A program made the translations under genes and the position numbers. Below are positions 51,548 through 62,181 of a stretch of 64,000 bases of DNA, in pieces. The notes beneath the pieces are model-generated. The model had not been told where the DNA came from and ran no database searches. It saw nothing but the letters and a program-made list of their open reading frames with translations. Source of the stretch: Parabacteroides sp. Marseille-P3160 (GTDB lineage Bacteria > Bacteroidota > Bacteroidia > Bacteroidales > Tannerellaceae); assembly GCF_900162725.1 (NCBI RefSeq), contig NZ_LT799418.1:313194-377193 (forward strand), given 5' to 3'. Within the stretch, counting starts at the first letter, position 1. The number at the start of each line of letters is the position of its first letter.

Positions 51548-52954
51548 TTAATCGGTATGGACCATCCGGAACAGACGGTTCCAGCGGATACCACCGTCGA
51601 ACAGGCTCCGGTCTTTATCCAGAGAAAGCCAGATCAAAATCGGTTTTCCGACCACATGGTCTTCCGGGACAAAGCCCCAGGAGCGACTGTCCGCACTGTT
51701 GTGCCGATTGTCACCCATCATGAAATAATAATCGTATTTGAACGTATAAGTTGTCTCCGGCTTTCCGTTAATCAATATGGCGCCGTCTTTGACTTCCAGC
51801 GTATTATTCTCGTAATTTTTGATGCAGCGGGAATAGAAGGCCAGGTTGCGTTCGTCCAGTTGGATCGTACTGCCTTTCTTCGGTATCCATAGCGGGCCAT
51901 AGTTGTCGCGCGACCATCCGGTATGATAGCCTACCGGATAATAGATATCACCATAGATTTCACCCGGTTCGATCGTGACTTTTTTTACCACCGACAATTT
52001 CTGTGCGATGCCGAGCGACTTCTTTGTGAGTGGCAAGCGGTAAATCGGATTGAATTTGCCTGCCTGGTTGGGAGTAAAGCCGAGAGCCTCCAACACCTGA
52101 TTCATATAGCCATCTGCGGAAATCAACGCCCGGGCTTCTTTGCTGACATCCAGCAGCCGGAATTGGTCTTCGGTCAACGGAGAGCCGTCGGTCTCTACAA
52201 AATAATTCAACTGCATGTTCTCCGGATTTTTAGCGGCTTTGCCGTTTATAAAAACTTGATTATTGACAATCGACAGGGAATCCCCCGGCATTCCGACGCA
52301 GCGTTTCACATAGTTTTCCCGTTTATCGACCGGACGGTAGATAACGTCTCCAAACGTAGCCTTATCCAGGTAAATCCGTTCGCGTCCGGCCTGTTCGATC
52401 AAAGTGTAATAGTCCGGGTTCTGTAGCTTTAAAGCGACAGTGTCGCCTGTGGGAAAGTTGAAAACGACGATGTCGTTTCTTTTAACATGCCCCGTTCCTT
52501 TAACCCGTTTGTAACCCCATTGCGGCCATTCGATGTAAGATTTGCAATTCAGGATCGGCAATGTGTTCTGAACCAAAGGGAAAGAGATCGGTGTATTCGG
52601 CACGCGGGGTCCATAGCTTACCTTGCTGACGAAAAGATAATCTCCGACCAGTAAGGTCTTTTCCAGCGACGAGCTGGGAATTTGGTAATTTTGAAAAGCA
52701 AACAGGTTAATCAGATAGACAGCGATGAGGGCAAAGAGAATGTCATCCACCCATTCCAAGGCACTCCGCATCTTCGGGTTCTTTACATTCTTCCAGGCTC
52801 CCCACGGGACAAACTTGGTCAGGAAGATATCGACCAGGATGATCAGTCCGAACAGGAGCCAGAGATTCTCCATCCAGAGGGAAAAAAGCGTGTACAATAC
52901 GGCTGAAATGCCGAATTTGATCCATTGTTTTTTTGTGATTTCTATCTTTTTCAT
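51548..52954 (-). CDS. lepB: Signal peptidase I
   Basis: 468 residues from ATG 52954 (MKKIEITKKQWIKFG). Two N-terminal membrane helices are followed by the catalytic serine motif NYQIPSSSLEKTLLVGDYLFVSK (about 105), the lysine motif NYVKRCVGMPGDSL (about 217) and the C-terminal GDNRHNSADSRSWGFVPEDHVVGKP. It removes signal peptides from exported proteins at the periplasmic face. The large insertion between the lysine motif and the C-terminus is typical of Bacteroidetes LepB. It starts 12 bp after dapB ends, so they are one operon. Confidence 0.94.
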   Translation of the reverse strand: MKKIEITKKQWIKFGISAVLYTLFSLWMENLWLLFGLIILVDIFLTKFVPWGAWKNVKNPKMRSALEWVDDILFALIAVYLINLFAFQNYQIPSSSLEKTLLVGDYLFVSKVSYGPRVPNTPISFPLVQNTLPILNCKSYIEWPQWGYKRVKGTGHVKRNDIVVFNFPTGDTVALKLQNPDYYTLIEQAGRERIYLDKATFGDVIYRPVDKRENYVKRCVGMPGDSLSIVNNQVFINGKAAKNPENMQLNYFVETDGSPLTEDQFRLLDVSKEARALISADGYMNQVLEALGFTPNQAGKFNPIYRLPLTKKSLGIAQKLSVVKKVTIEPGEIYGDIYYPVGYHTGWSRDNYGPLWIPKKGSTIQLDERNLAFYSRCIKNYENNTLEVKDGAILINGKPETTYTFKYDYYFMMGDNRHNSADSRSWGFVPEDHVVGKPILIWLSLDKDRSLFDGGIRWNRLFRMVHTD

Positions 52955-52966
52955 TTTTATTATCAA

Positions 52967-53689
52967 TCAGGCATTTAGGCATAATAAGTCTTCCATTCCC
53001 AGAAAACCCTTCTTTCCAAGGGTGAATTCGGCAGCGAGTACGGCGCCTAAGGCGAAACCGGCCCGGCTTTTGGCCGAATGTTCGATACGGATGAAGTCCA
53101 CCTCTGAATCATAGGTCACTTCGTGAATGCCGGGGACTTCGCCTTCACGGATGGCATAGATGGGAAGGTCTTCCGGTTTTCCGGCCGAATCCAACGTCCA
53201 CCGGCTTTTCCGGCCTACCTCCGCGAGGATGTCATTCGCCAGGGTGATCGCAGTGCCGCTGGGGGCGTCCAACTTATGGATATGATGCACTTCCTTCAGG
53301 CTGATGTCGTAATCAGGGAAACGGTTCATCACTTTTGCCAGGTATTTATTGAGGGCAAAGAAGATATTGACTCCGATGCTGAAATTGGAGGCATAGAAGA
53401 AGGTTCTCCCCTCTTTGGCGCATCGCTCCTTAATCTCATCCAGATGATCCAGCCATCCGGTTGTTCCGGACACTACCGCTACGCCGGCCTCAAAACATTT
53501 CAGGTAGTTACTAAATGCGCTTGCCGGGGTGGTAAATTCGATGGCCACCTCCGCACTGCGGAAGTCTTCCGATCCGAATTCTTCCGGATTATTCACGTCG
53601 ATGACGGAAACAATCCGGTGCCCCCTGCTAATTGCGATCTGCTCGATGGTTTTTCCCATCTTGCCATAACCTATAAGTGCAATCTTCAT
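52967..53689 (-). CDS. dapB: 4-hydroxy-tetrahydrodipicolinate reductase
   Basis: 240 residues. The NAD(P)-binding start MKIALIGYGKMGKTIEQIA, the substrate/catalytic region LKEVHHIHKLDAPSGTAITLAN (His-His and the Lys-x-Asp-x-Pro-Ser-Gly-Thr motif), and FEAGVAVVSGTTGW are diagnostic. It reduces hydroxy-tetrahydrodipicolinate in the lysine/diaminopimelate pathway. First gene of the leftward dapB-lepB-lepB paralogue-wbqC operon. Confidence 0.96.
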   Translation of the reverse strand: MKIALIGYGKMGKTIEQIAISRGHRIVSVIDVNNPEEFGSEDFRSAEVAIEFTTPASAFSNYLKCFEAGVAVVSGTTGWLDHLDEIKERCAKEGRTFFYASNFSIGVNIFFALNKYLAKVMNRFPDYDISLKEVHHIHKLDAPSGTAITLANDILAEVGRKSRWTLDSAGKPEDLPIYAIREGEVPGIHEVTYDSEVDFIRIEHSAKSRAGFALGAVLAAEFTLGKKGFLGMEDLLCLNA

Positions 53690-53735
53690 AGAAAATATAT
53701 AAGATGTTGTGCTAATTCGTTAGTTAATAAGAATG

Positions 53736-53763
53736 CAAATATAAAGAAATAGAATTAATTTTG
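53736..53763. promoter_or_regulatory. Divergent -7 boxes of dapB and the DUF2851 gene
   Basis: TATATTTG on the minus strand (53736-53743) for dapB, and TAATTTTG on the plus strand (53756-53763) for the DUF2851 gene. Neither has a well-placed TTTG partner, so the -33 elements are weak. Confidence 0.4.
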
Positions 53764-53790
53764 GGAATCAAAATCTAACTATGAGAAGCA

Positions 53791-55080
53791 ATGGAACGTT
53801 TATTACATTATGTTTGGAAAAACCGCCTTTATAAGGAAGCAAATTTAACAACCACCGAAGGTATTCCCATTTTTGTAATCGATCCGGGTATCCCTAATAC
53901 AGACGCCGGTCCGGACTTTTTCAATGCCAAGATACGGATCGCCGGAACGGTATGGGCCGGCAGTGTGGAGCTTCACGTGAAAGCCTCCGATTGGCTCCGG
54001 CATCATCATGATCGGGATAAAGCCTACGATTCGGTCATCTTGCATGTTGTTCAACAAAGCGATGCGCTGCTTTGCCGGACGAACGGAGAAGTGATCCCCC
54101 AGGCGATTCTGAAAGTACCCGATTCGGTGCAGGCCAATATCGATTGGCTGCTGAATCGGGACGAGGCTATTCCTTGTTTTCCCCGCATCGGCGGATTCGA
54201 CCGGCTACATCTTTCTTCTTGGCTGGAGTCCCTTCTCTGTGAACGTTTGGAACGGAAAACAGAGCATATATTTTCACTCTTGGAACGGTATGACCAGGAC
54301 TGGAACGAGGTGTTTTACATTACCCTTACACGTAATTTCGGATTCGGAACCAATAGCGATGCCTTTGAATGGTTGGGGCAAAGCCTCCCTTACCGATGCA
54401 TACAGAGGCAGCGCAATAGCAACTCACAGGTGGAAGCACTGCTCTTCGGACAAGCGGGCGCCTTGCAGGAGGATGGTGGAGATGACTACTATTCTTTGCT
54501 CCGCAGGGAATACTTGTTTTTACGGAAGAAGTACGATCTGCATGGTATCGAGGGCAACTTATTCCGGAACCTTCGGGTCCGTCCGTCCGGTTTTCCCCAT
54601 ATCAAACTGGCGCAGCTTGCATCGGTCTGGCAGCAATACGAATCCCTCTTCTCAAAATTGCTGGAGGTTCGTACGCCCGAAGAGGCAGAGGAATATTTCC
54701 ATATTCTCCCCTCGGAATATTGGCTGACGCACTACCGTCTTCTCCAGCTTTCCGAAAGAAAGGAAAAGCCATTAGGTAAAAGTTCGATCCGGATCATATT
54801 AATCAACACCGTTGTTCCGATTCTTTTTGCTTACGGGCAGAAGAACAGGCTGCCGGAGTTTTGTGACCGCGCCCTTTCCTTCCTGGAAAAGATTCCTCCG
54901 GAAAGCAACAGCATCGTGACGCTTTTTACAAAGGCCGGGATCGGAGTCCGGAATGCCGGTGATACGCAGGCGCTGATCCAATTGAAACGTGAATACTGCG
55001 AGAAGAAGAAGTGCATGTTTTGTAGAATCGGCTTCCGGTTGGTCGGTGAGGGATTGGGCGGAAACGGACTCGGGCGTTGA
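53791..55080 (+). CDS. DUF2851 family protein
   Basis: 429 residues, soluble. The N-terminus MERLLHYVWKNRLYKEANLTTTEGIPIFVIDPGIPNTDAGPDFFNAKI and GSVELHVKASDWLRHHHDRDKAYDSVILHVV is the conserved DUF2851 core. The Asp/Glu/His-rich GPDFFNAKI...VELHVK pattern resembles a PD-(D/E)XK-like nuclease site, but no activity is known to me. A cysteine pair near the C-terminus (KKKCMFCRIGF) is conserved in appearance. It stands alone, divergent from dapB. Confidence 0.85.
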   Translation: MERLLHYVWKNRLYKEANLTTTEGIPIFVIDPGIPNTDAGPDFFNAKIRIAGTVWAGSVELHVKASDWLRHHHDRDKAYDSVILHVVQQSDALLCRTNGEVIPQAILKVPDSVQANIDWLLNRDEAIPCFPRIGGFDRLHLSSWLESLLCERLERKTEHIFSLLERYDQDWNEVFYITLTRNFGFGTNSDAFEWLGQSLPYRCIQRQRNSNSQVEALLFGQAGALQEDGGDDYYSLLRREYLFLRKKYDLHGIEGNLFRNLRVRPSGFPHIKLAQLASVWQQYESLFSKLLEVRTPEEAEEYFHILPSEYWLTHYRLLQLSERKEKPLGKSSIRIILINTVVPILFAYGQKNRLPEFCDRALSFLEKIPPESNSIVTLFTKAGIGVRNAGDTQALIQLKREYCEKKKCMFCRIGFRLVGEGLGGNGLGR

Positions 55081-55100
55081 TTCCGGTGAAGTAGGTGCAT

Positions 55101-55133
55101 AAAAAAACGACCACGGGGAAAAGCCCGTAGTCG
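55101..55133 (-). terminator. Terminator of rpsO
   Basis: On the minus strand CGACTACGGGC-loop-CCCGTGGTCG is followed by seven T's (plus-strand A-run 55101-55107; stem 55108-55133), 26 bp after the rpsO stop. Confidence 0.85.
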
Positions 55134-55159
55134 CCTTACGATATATGAAAGAGTTTTTC

Positions 55160-55429
55160 TTACTTTCTGATACCTAAATCCCGGATAACGGCACGGTAAC
55201 GTTCGATATCTACTTTGATTAAGTAATCCAGTAAACGGCGGCGTTTGCCTACCAGTCTTTTGAGGGAGCGTTCCGTATTATAATCCTTGTGATTATTCTT
55301 CAGATGTTCCGTCAGGTGGGAAATGCGAAATGTGAACAGCGCGATTTGGCTTTCTGCCGAGCCGGTGTCCTTCACTGATTTGCCGTATTTTTCAAACAGC
55401 TCAGCTTTTTTGGTTGAATCTAAATACAT
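55160..55429 (-). CDS. rpsO: 30S ribosomal protein S15
   Basis: 89 residues, standard length. GSAESQIALFTFRISHLTEHLKNNHKDYNTERSLKRLVGKRRRLLDYL is the S15 signature. It binds 16S rRNA early in 30S assembly. Monocistronic, with its own promoter and terminator. Confidence 0.97.
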   Translation of the reverse strand: MYLDSTKKAELFEKYGKSVKDTGSAESQIALFTFRISHLTEHLKNNHKDYNTERSLKRLVGKRRRLLDYLIKVDIERYRAVIRDLGIRK

Positions 55430-55473
55430 GTTTTTACTTTGAATAAATTAATACTATATTATCTAAGCGGACG

Positions 55474-55503
55474 CAAAGATAGATATTAATTTTTGATTAA
55501 CAA
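55474..55503 (-). promoter_or_regulatory. Promoter of rpsO
   Basis: On the minus strand TTG (55501-55503), a 19-bp spacer and TATCTTTG (55474-55481); the transcript leader is about 40 nt. Confidence 0.6.
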
Positions 55504-55524
55504 GCGTTTTGAGCTGACTTCTTA

Positions 55525-55555
55525 TTGTGTGCCTTGTAAATTATGTGTATTTTTG
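55525..55555 (+). promoter_or_regulatory. Promoter of typA
   Basis: TTG (55525-55527), a 20-bp spacer and TATTTTTG (55548-55555), 19 bp before the ATG at 55575. Confidence 0.6.
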
Positions 55556-55574
55556 CGCCCATAAATTAGTCTAA

Positions 55575-57371
<1,797 letters not shown>

Positions 57372-57392
57372 TATAAATATTGGATAAAAATA

Positions 57393-57431
57393 AAGGCGAA
57401 GGAATTTCAAAATCCTTCACCTTTTCTTTTT
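57393..57431 (+). terminator. Terminator of typA
   Basis: AAGGCGAAGGA (57393-57403) pairs with TCCTTCACCTT (57413-57423), one mismatch, followed by a T-rich tail. It lies between the convergent typA and rnr genes and may serve both. Confidence 0.75.
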
Positions 57432-57444
57432 CTCATTAATCCTT

Positions 57445-59619
57445 TTAATCCGCTAAGGTAAAGTCCAATTGTTTGCGTTCCAGGTTTGCTTGTGCAACCT
57501 GGATGGTGATGGGGTTGCCAAGGCGGTATTCTTTCTTGTGGCGGCGGCCTATCAGGCAGTAATTCTTTTCGTCGAATTCGTAATAGTCGTCGTCCAGATC
57601 GCGGATGGGTACCAGTCCTTCACATTTGTTTTCATTCAACTCCACATAGAGCCCCCATTCCGTAACGCCGGAGATAACCCCGTCGTATACTTTCCCCAGT
57701 TTGTCGCTCATATATTCTACTTGCTTGTATTTGATGGAAGCGCGCTCGGCATTGGCCGCCACTTGTTCCATGCTTGAACAGTGTTCGCACATCTCCTCAT
57801 ACTTCTTTTGGGGAACACTGCGTTCTCCTTCCATATAGCGCTCCAGCAGGCGATGCACCATCATATCGGGATAGCGGCGGATCGGGGAAGTAAAATGGGA
57901 ATAATAGGTGAAAGCCAGTCCGTAGTGGCCGACGTTTTCCGTTGAATATCTCGCCTTCTGCATGGCCCGGACAGCCAGTGTCTCGATCAAATCCTCTTCC
58001 GGCTTCCCTTTGACGCTGTCCAGTAGTTTGTTGATGCCTTTGGATACCTCTCCCTGTTTGCCTTCGACTTTCAACTTATATCCGAACCGATGGATAAAGG
58101 TGGCGAAGTTCTCCATCTTGACAGGGTCCGGAGCTTCATGAATACGATAAACAAAGGTCTTGGCTTTTTTCCCTTTGGGCACTTTTCCGATGGAAGTGGC
58201 TACTGTCTTATTCGCCAACAGCATGAACTCCTCTACCAGCTTATTGGAATCTTTTGATTCCTTGAAGTAGACTTGAATGGGTTTTCCTTTCTCGTCGATT
58301 TCAAACTTCACTTCGTAACGGTCGAAGTCGATCGCTCCTTCTTTGAAACGGCGGGCGCGAAGGAGTTTGGCTAAAGCGTCTAACCGGAGTACTTCTTCTT
58401 TATAGTCTCCTTTCCCGGTCTCGATAATATCCTGTGCCTCTTCGTAAGTAAAACGCCTGTCGCTTTTAATGATCGTCCGGTGAATGCGTGAGTTGATAAC
58501 CTCTGCCTCTTCATTCATTTCAAAGATCGTGGAAAAACAGAGTTTTTCCTCATTCGGACGGAGGGAACAGATCAGGTTACAGAGCCGTTCCGGCAGCATG
58601 GGAATGGTGCGGTCTACCAGATAGACGGATGTTGCGCGCGAAAAGGCTTCCTTGTCGATGATGCTGTCCGGTTTCACGTAATAGGTTACATCCGCAATGT
58701 GTACTCCGACCTCCCAATTTCCATTCTCCAACTTTCGTACGGAGAGGGCGTCGTCAAAGTCTTTGGCGTCTTTCGGGTCGATCGTAAAGGTTGTGACACC
58801 GCGAAAGTCTTCCCGTTTGGCAATCTCGTCTTCCGGGATCCGGTCCGGGATTCGGTCGGCTTCTTTCTCAATCGTTTCGGGATAGCTGTAGGGCAGTCCG
58901 AACTCGGCGAGGATCGCGTGCATCTCCGTATCGTTTTCTCCGGAAACGCCCAGTATATCTTTTACTTCTCCTATTGGATTCTTAGCGTTATCCGGCCATT
59001 CAATAATATGAACGATCGCTTTGTCTCCATTCTTGCCGCCTTTCAATTTATTTTTCGGGATGTAAATATCGTTGGCTAACGTTTTATCTTCGGTCGTTAG
59101 AAAAGCATATTCCTTTCCTACCTGCAACTTCCCGACGAAAGAACGTTCTTTCGACTCCAATACTTCGATGACTTGGGCCTCCGGCTCGGCGCCTTTACGC
59201 TTAGCCAGAAGCTGCACGCGCACCTTGTCACCATCCATTGCATGCCTGGAATTCCGTTCGGCGACAAATACGGGCGTACCTCCGTCGTCCGGCAGGAAAG
59301 AGTTCTTCCCATTGCTGCGCCGGGCAAAGAGACCTTCTGCAACCACTCCGAGGTTGTTGTACCGGTAGCGCCCCGGATCGATCTGGGTGATGATATCTTC
59401 CGCGGCCAGATCGTAGAGATAGTCTACTACCTGTAGCTTCTGCACCTGATTTTCAATGCCTATTTCATTGCAAAGTTGTTTGTAATTGTATACTGTTTTG
59501 GGATTGGATTGGAAGACCTTCAACATCGCTTCGATAATCTGCTCCTTGCGAAGTCTTTTTCCCTTCTCTTTTGGCTTCCTGTCCGTATATTCCTTGTTTT
59601 TCGTTTTTTTTCTAACCAT
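57445..59619 (-). CDS. rnr: Ribonuclease R
   Basis: 724 residues. A lysine-rich N-terminus and helix-turn-helix-like domain, two cold-shock domains (about 80-240), the RNB catalytic domain (about 265-600, with TFTIDPKDAKDFDDALSVRKL holding the metal-binding Asp residues, and HYGLAFTYYSHFTSPIRRYPDMMVHRLL) and a C-terminal S1 domain (KVYDGVISGVTEWGLYVELNENKCEGLV). It is a processive 3'-5' exoribonuclease that degrades structured RNA. Confidence 0.96.
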   Translation of the reverse strand: MVRKKTKNKEYTDRKPKEKGKRLRKEQIIEAMLKVFQSNPKTVYNYKQLCNEIGIENQVQKLQVVDYLYDLAAEDIITQIDPGRYRYNNLGVVAEGLFARRSNGKNSFLPDDGGTPVFVAERNSRHAMDGDKVRVQLLAKRKGAEPEAQVIEVLESKERSFVGKLQVGKEYAFLTTEDKTLANDIYIPKNKLKGGKNGDKAIVHIIEWPDNAKNPIGEVKDILGVSGENDTEMHAILAEFGLPYSYPETIEKEADRIPDRIPEDEIAKREDFRGVTTFTIDPKDAKDFDDALSVRKLENGNWEVGVHIADVTYYVKPDSIIDKEAFSRATSVYLVDRTIPMLPERLCNLICSLRPNEEKLCFSTIFEMNEEAEVINSRIHRTIIKSDRRFTYEEAQDIIETGKGDYKEEVLRLDALAKLLRARRFKEGAIDFDRYEVKFEIDEKGKPIQVYFKESKDSNKLVEEFMLLANKTVATSIGKVPKGKKAKTFVYRIHEAPDPVKMENFATFIHRFGYKLKVEGKQGEVSKGINKLLDSVKGKPEEDLIETLAVRAMQKARYSTENVGHYGLAFTYYSHFTSPIRRYPDMMVHRLLERYMEGERSVPQKKYEEMCEHCSSMEQVAANAERASIKYKQVEYMSDKLGKVYDGVISGVTEWGLYVELNENKCEGLVPIRDLDDDYYEFDEKNYCLIGRRHKKEYRLGNPITIQVAQANLERKQLDFTLAD

Positions 59620-59661
59620 AATCTTATTTGTTAAAGAGGTAAAATACCTTTTTTGTACCGG

Positions 59662-60666
59662 TCATTTACTTTCCCGGTTTTTTCCCGCGGGTTTTTGTCC
59701 GAAATAGTTGGGCCGTATGCCGACGGCGCCGGGTTTGCAACAGAAGACGCTTCCGCTCAAGGGATAGTCTTCCAATTCGTTTTCGGATAATCCGGCGCGG
59801 GCGGTGGTGATGTATAGCGTATCCATGTCTTTTCCACCAAAGGCACAAGAGGCTATGTTCGGAGCCGGAACGTCGATCTTTGTCAATAATTCCCCCGTGT
59901 AGGGATTGTAGCAATATACGCCGAAGCCTCCCCATTGGGCAACCCAGAGATTGTCATCGCTATCGATCGTCATCCCGTCCGGCCCGCCGGTGTTGCGAGG
60001 CAGAATCACGGCTGTTCCGTCGAGCAGGATATCGCCCGAGCGGTCATCGTAACGGAAACGCTGGATTTTTCCTGTAGGAGTGTCATTATAATACATATAT
60101 TTCCGGTCTTTCGACCAGACAATTCCATTTGAAATGCTTACCCCTTTCAGCATAGCATCGAGGGTGCCGTCGGGATGAAGACAGTAGAGCGTTCCGGCGC
60201 CTTTTTCATTTTTCAAGCTCATTGTCCCTACCCACAGGCTTCCGTTCGGGGAGCATTTCCCGTCATTGAAACGGAGGCTTTGCTCCTTGTCGTTGATTGC
60301 CGCAAGGGAAGTTTTTACGCCATTCTCCAAATTGAAGCGGATAATTTCATTTTGGAGAGCGACAATGACTGTCGTGTCACTCTCCGGTACGACAGTCGTG
60401 ACCATCCGGTCGAACGACCACTTCCGGCAATCTTCTGTCGATGAGAACAGCTCATATAATGTTTTTCCTTCGATATCGACCCAAAAGAGAGAATTCCTGT
60501 CGGGATGCCATATCGAGCCTTCCCCGGTTGTAGCTTCAGCCTTGTAGATCAAATCGGGGATGATGACTTCCACATGTTTCGAGCAGGAGCTGTTTCCGAT
60601 GATCCAAAATCCTGCTGCCATAAAGAGTAGCAAAAAGTTAGTTATATGATGTTCTTTATTTGACAT
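59662..60666 (-). CDS. SMP-30/gluconolactonase-like lipoprotein
   Basis: 334 residues, with a lipoprotein-like signal (FLLLFMAAGFWIIGNSSCSK). Six-bladed propeller marks and metal ligands are visible: Glu in TTGEGSIWHPDRNSLFWVDI, Asn in SLRFNDGKCSPNGSLWVGTM and SNGIVWSKDRKYMYYNDTP, and Asp in GGPDGMTIDSDDNLWVAQWGG. The family hydrolyses sugar lactones such as gluconolactone. An envelope location suggests action on imported or external lactones; the substrate is unknown. Confidence 0.88.
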   Translation of the reverse strand: MSNKEHHITNFLLLFMAAGFWIIGNSSCSKHVEVIIPDLIYKAEATTGEGSIWHPDRNSLFWVDIEGKTLYELFSSTEDCRKWSFDRMVTTVVPESDTTVIVALQNEIIRFNLENGVKTSLAAINDKEQSLRFNDGKCSPNGSLWVGTMSLKNEKGAGTLYCLHPDGTLDAMLKGVSISNGIVWSKDRKYMYYNDTPTGKIQRFRYDDRSGDILLDGTAVILPRNTGGPDGMTIDSDDNLWVAQWGGFGVYCYNPYTGELLTKIDVPAPNIASCAFGGKDMDTLYITTARAGLSENELEDYPLSGSVFCCKPGAVGIRPNYFGQKPAGKNRESK

Positions 60667-60699
60667 ATAATTTGCTTAAGATCACTCATTATTAGGGTA

Positions 60700-61779
60700 T
60701 TAATTATAGTCAGGTCCATGATTCAAGCGTGCGTCGGCGACGAATTGCTTGATTCGTTGTTCCTCCTCTTTCTTACAAATGAGCAATATATTGCCGGATT
60801 CAGCCACAATATAGTCGTTAAGGCCTTGGATAACCGCCAGGCGGTTGGGATTGTCCAAGGTTATAATGTTGTTTTTGCTCTCATATAACATGGTGTTGCT
60901 TTTGAGAATGGCATTCCTTTGTTCGTCTTTCGGAGCCAGGTCGTAAAGCGATCCCCAGGTACCTAAATCCGCCCATCCGAAATCGACGCACAACATATAG
61001 ACATTATCCGCTTTTTCCATAATCCCGTAGTCGATGGAAATGCTCAGGCAGTATTGAAAGTTTTCTTTAATAAAAGCATGCTCCCCTTCCGTATTGAAAT
61101 CATCTTTCCCCAGGTCGAAGCGGGCCGTTATGTCCGGCAAAAACTTCCGGAAAGCATCCATGATCGTTTCGGCATTCCAGACAAACAAGCCGGAGTTCCA
61201 GAAGAATTCACCGCTTTCCATAAAGACTTTTGCCAGTTCCAGATTCGGCTTTTCGGTAAAGGTCTTTACTTTGGTAAAATCATGGATCATCGTATCACTG
61301 CTTTGGATGTATCCGTAACCTGTTTCCGGACGGCTGGGCTTGATACCCAGGGTGACCAGGGCGTTGTTTTCCTTTACGAAATCCAATGCTTTCTGTACGT
61401 CACGCAGGAATACTTCCTCTTTCAGTATCAGATGGTCGGAAGGCGCTACCACAATGTTCGCGCGGGGATTGCATGCTCTGATGTGATAGGTGGCATAAGC
61501 GATACACGGAGCCGTATTCCTACGCGCCGGCTCCAGAAGGATTTGCTTTGTCTGCAATTGCGGAAGTTGCGCTTTTATCAAATCCAAATATCGTTCGTTA
61601 GTTACAATATAAATATTTTCCGTAGGAATGATTTTTGCAAAACGGTCAAACGTCATTTGCAATAAGGAACGGCCGACGCCGAAAAAATCAAGGAATTGTT
61701 TAGGATAGCTTTCTCTGCTGAAGGGCCAGAATCGGCTTCCGATTCCACCTCCCATAATGACGCAATAGTTATCTTCCAT
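60700..61779 (-). CDS. manC: Mannose-1-phosphate guanylyltransferase
   Basis: 359 residues from ATG 61779 (MEDNYCVIMGGGIGSRFWPFS); the upstream frame is not coding in character. The nucleotidyltransferase signature MGGGIGSRFWPFSRESYPKQFL, VAPSDHLIL, RPETGYGYIQ and FTEKPNLELAKVF (Lys near the active site) are clear. It makes GDP-mannose from mannose-1-phosphate and GTP for glycan and GDP-fucose synthesis. It lacks the C-terminal phosphomannose isomerase domain of bifunctional ManC proteins. TACTTTTG on the minus strand (61861-61868) is a candidate -7 box. Confidence 0.93.
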   Translation of the reverse strand: MEDNYCVIMGGGIGSRFWPFSRESYPKQFLDFFGVGRSLLQMTFDRFAKIIPTENIYIVTNERYLDLIKAQLPQLQTKQILLEPARRNTAPCIAYATYHIRACNPRANIVVAPSDHLILKEEVFLRDVQKALDFVKENNALVTLGIKPSRPETGYGYIQSSDTMIHDFTKVKTFTEKPNLELAKVFMESGEFFWNSGLFVWNAETIMDAFRKFLPDITARFDLGKDDFNTEGEHAFIKENFQYCLSISIDYGIMEKADNVYMLCVDFGWADLGTWGSLYDLAPKDEQRNAILKSNTMLYESKNNIITLDNPNRLAVIQGLNDYIVAESGNILLICKKEEEQRIKQFVADARLNHGPDYN

Positions 61780-62019
61780 GATAAATATAAAAGTTTTAAT
61801 TAAATAGTCAGAATAAGTAATGTATCGTTTGTCACGAACTATGAGTCCCATTAATCTATACAAAAGTAATGAAATTATCAGTTCATGCCTTATAACCCAC
61901 CTGAATAAACGTTCAAATAGATAAAAAAAGACAAATGCCGGGGATTTTCCTTCCGGGTATTTACATGGAAATAAGGTATCAGTTCGGTCCTGCGTCTTTC
62001 GTTGCGTCGGATCAATGCA

Positions 62020-62052
62020 GAGACGCATGCAAGGCGTCCCACCTTGCATCTC
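62020..62052. repeat. GAGACGC-type intergenic hairpin
   Basis: TGCAAGG (62028-62034) and CCTTGCA (62042-62048) inside GAGACGCA...TCTC. It resembles the widespread AGAGACGC/GCGTCTCT intergenic repeat, here degenerate. Confidence 0.5.
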
Positions 62053-62065
62053 TTATAATATTGGA

Positions 62066-62140
62066 AGGGGGTGCGTCAAAAGCCCATAGAGGCAGAGGTG
62101 TAAGGGCGAATTCCCTTACGCGACCCTTTTGACGCCCTCC
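62066..62140. repeat. Nested palindromic element before the serpin gene's 3' end
   Basis: Outer arms GCGTCAAAAG (62073-62082) and CTTTTGACGC (62126-62135), extended by GGGGG/CCTCC, enclose an inner perfect hairpin GTAAGGG (62100-62106) / CCCTTAC (62113-62119). On the minus strand it follows the serpin stop by about 40 bp and could help end its transcript, but no T-run follows. Confidence 0.6.
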
Positions 62141-62181
62141 TCATGGTATAAATGCCTATATGTGGGCAAGACGGGAGAGAA

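Larger units (their letters stand above)
61780..62181. other. Intergenic region with palindromic elements
   Basis: About 400 bp between manC and the serpin gene. The left part holds the manC promoter area. From 62018 to 62140 there are two separate inverted-repeat elements. No gene supported. Confidence 0.55.

Noticed and set aside
53791-55080. DUF2851 protein as a confirmed nuclease
   Set aside because: The acidic/His pattern is suggestive but the core catalytic layout could not be assigned with confidence.
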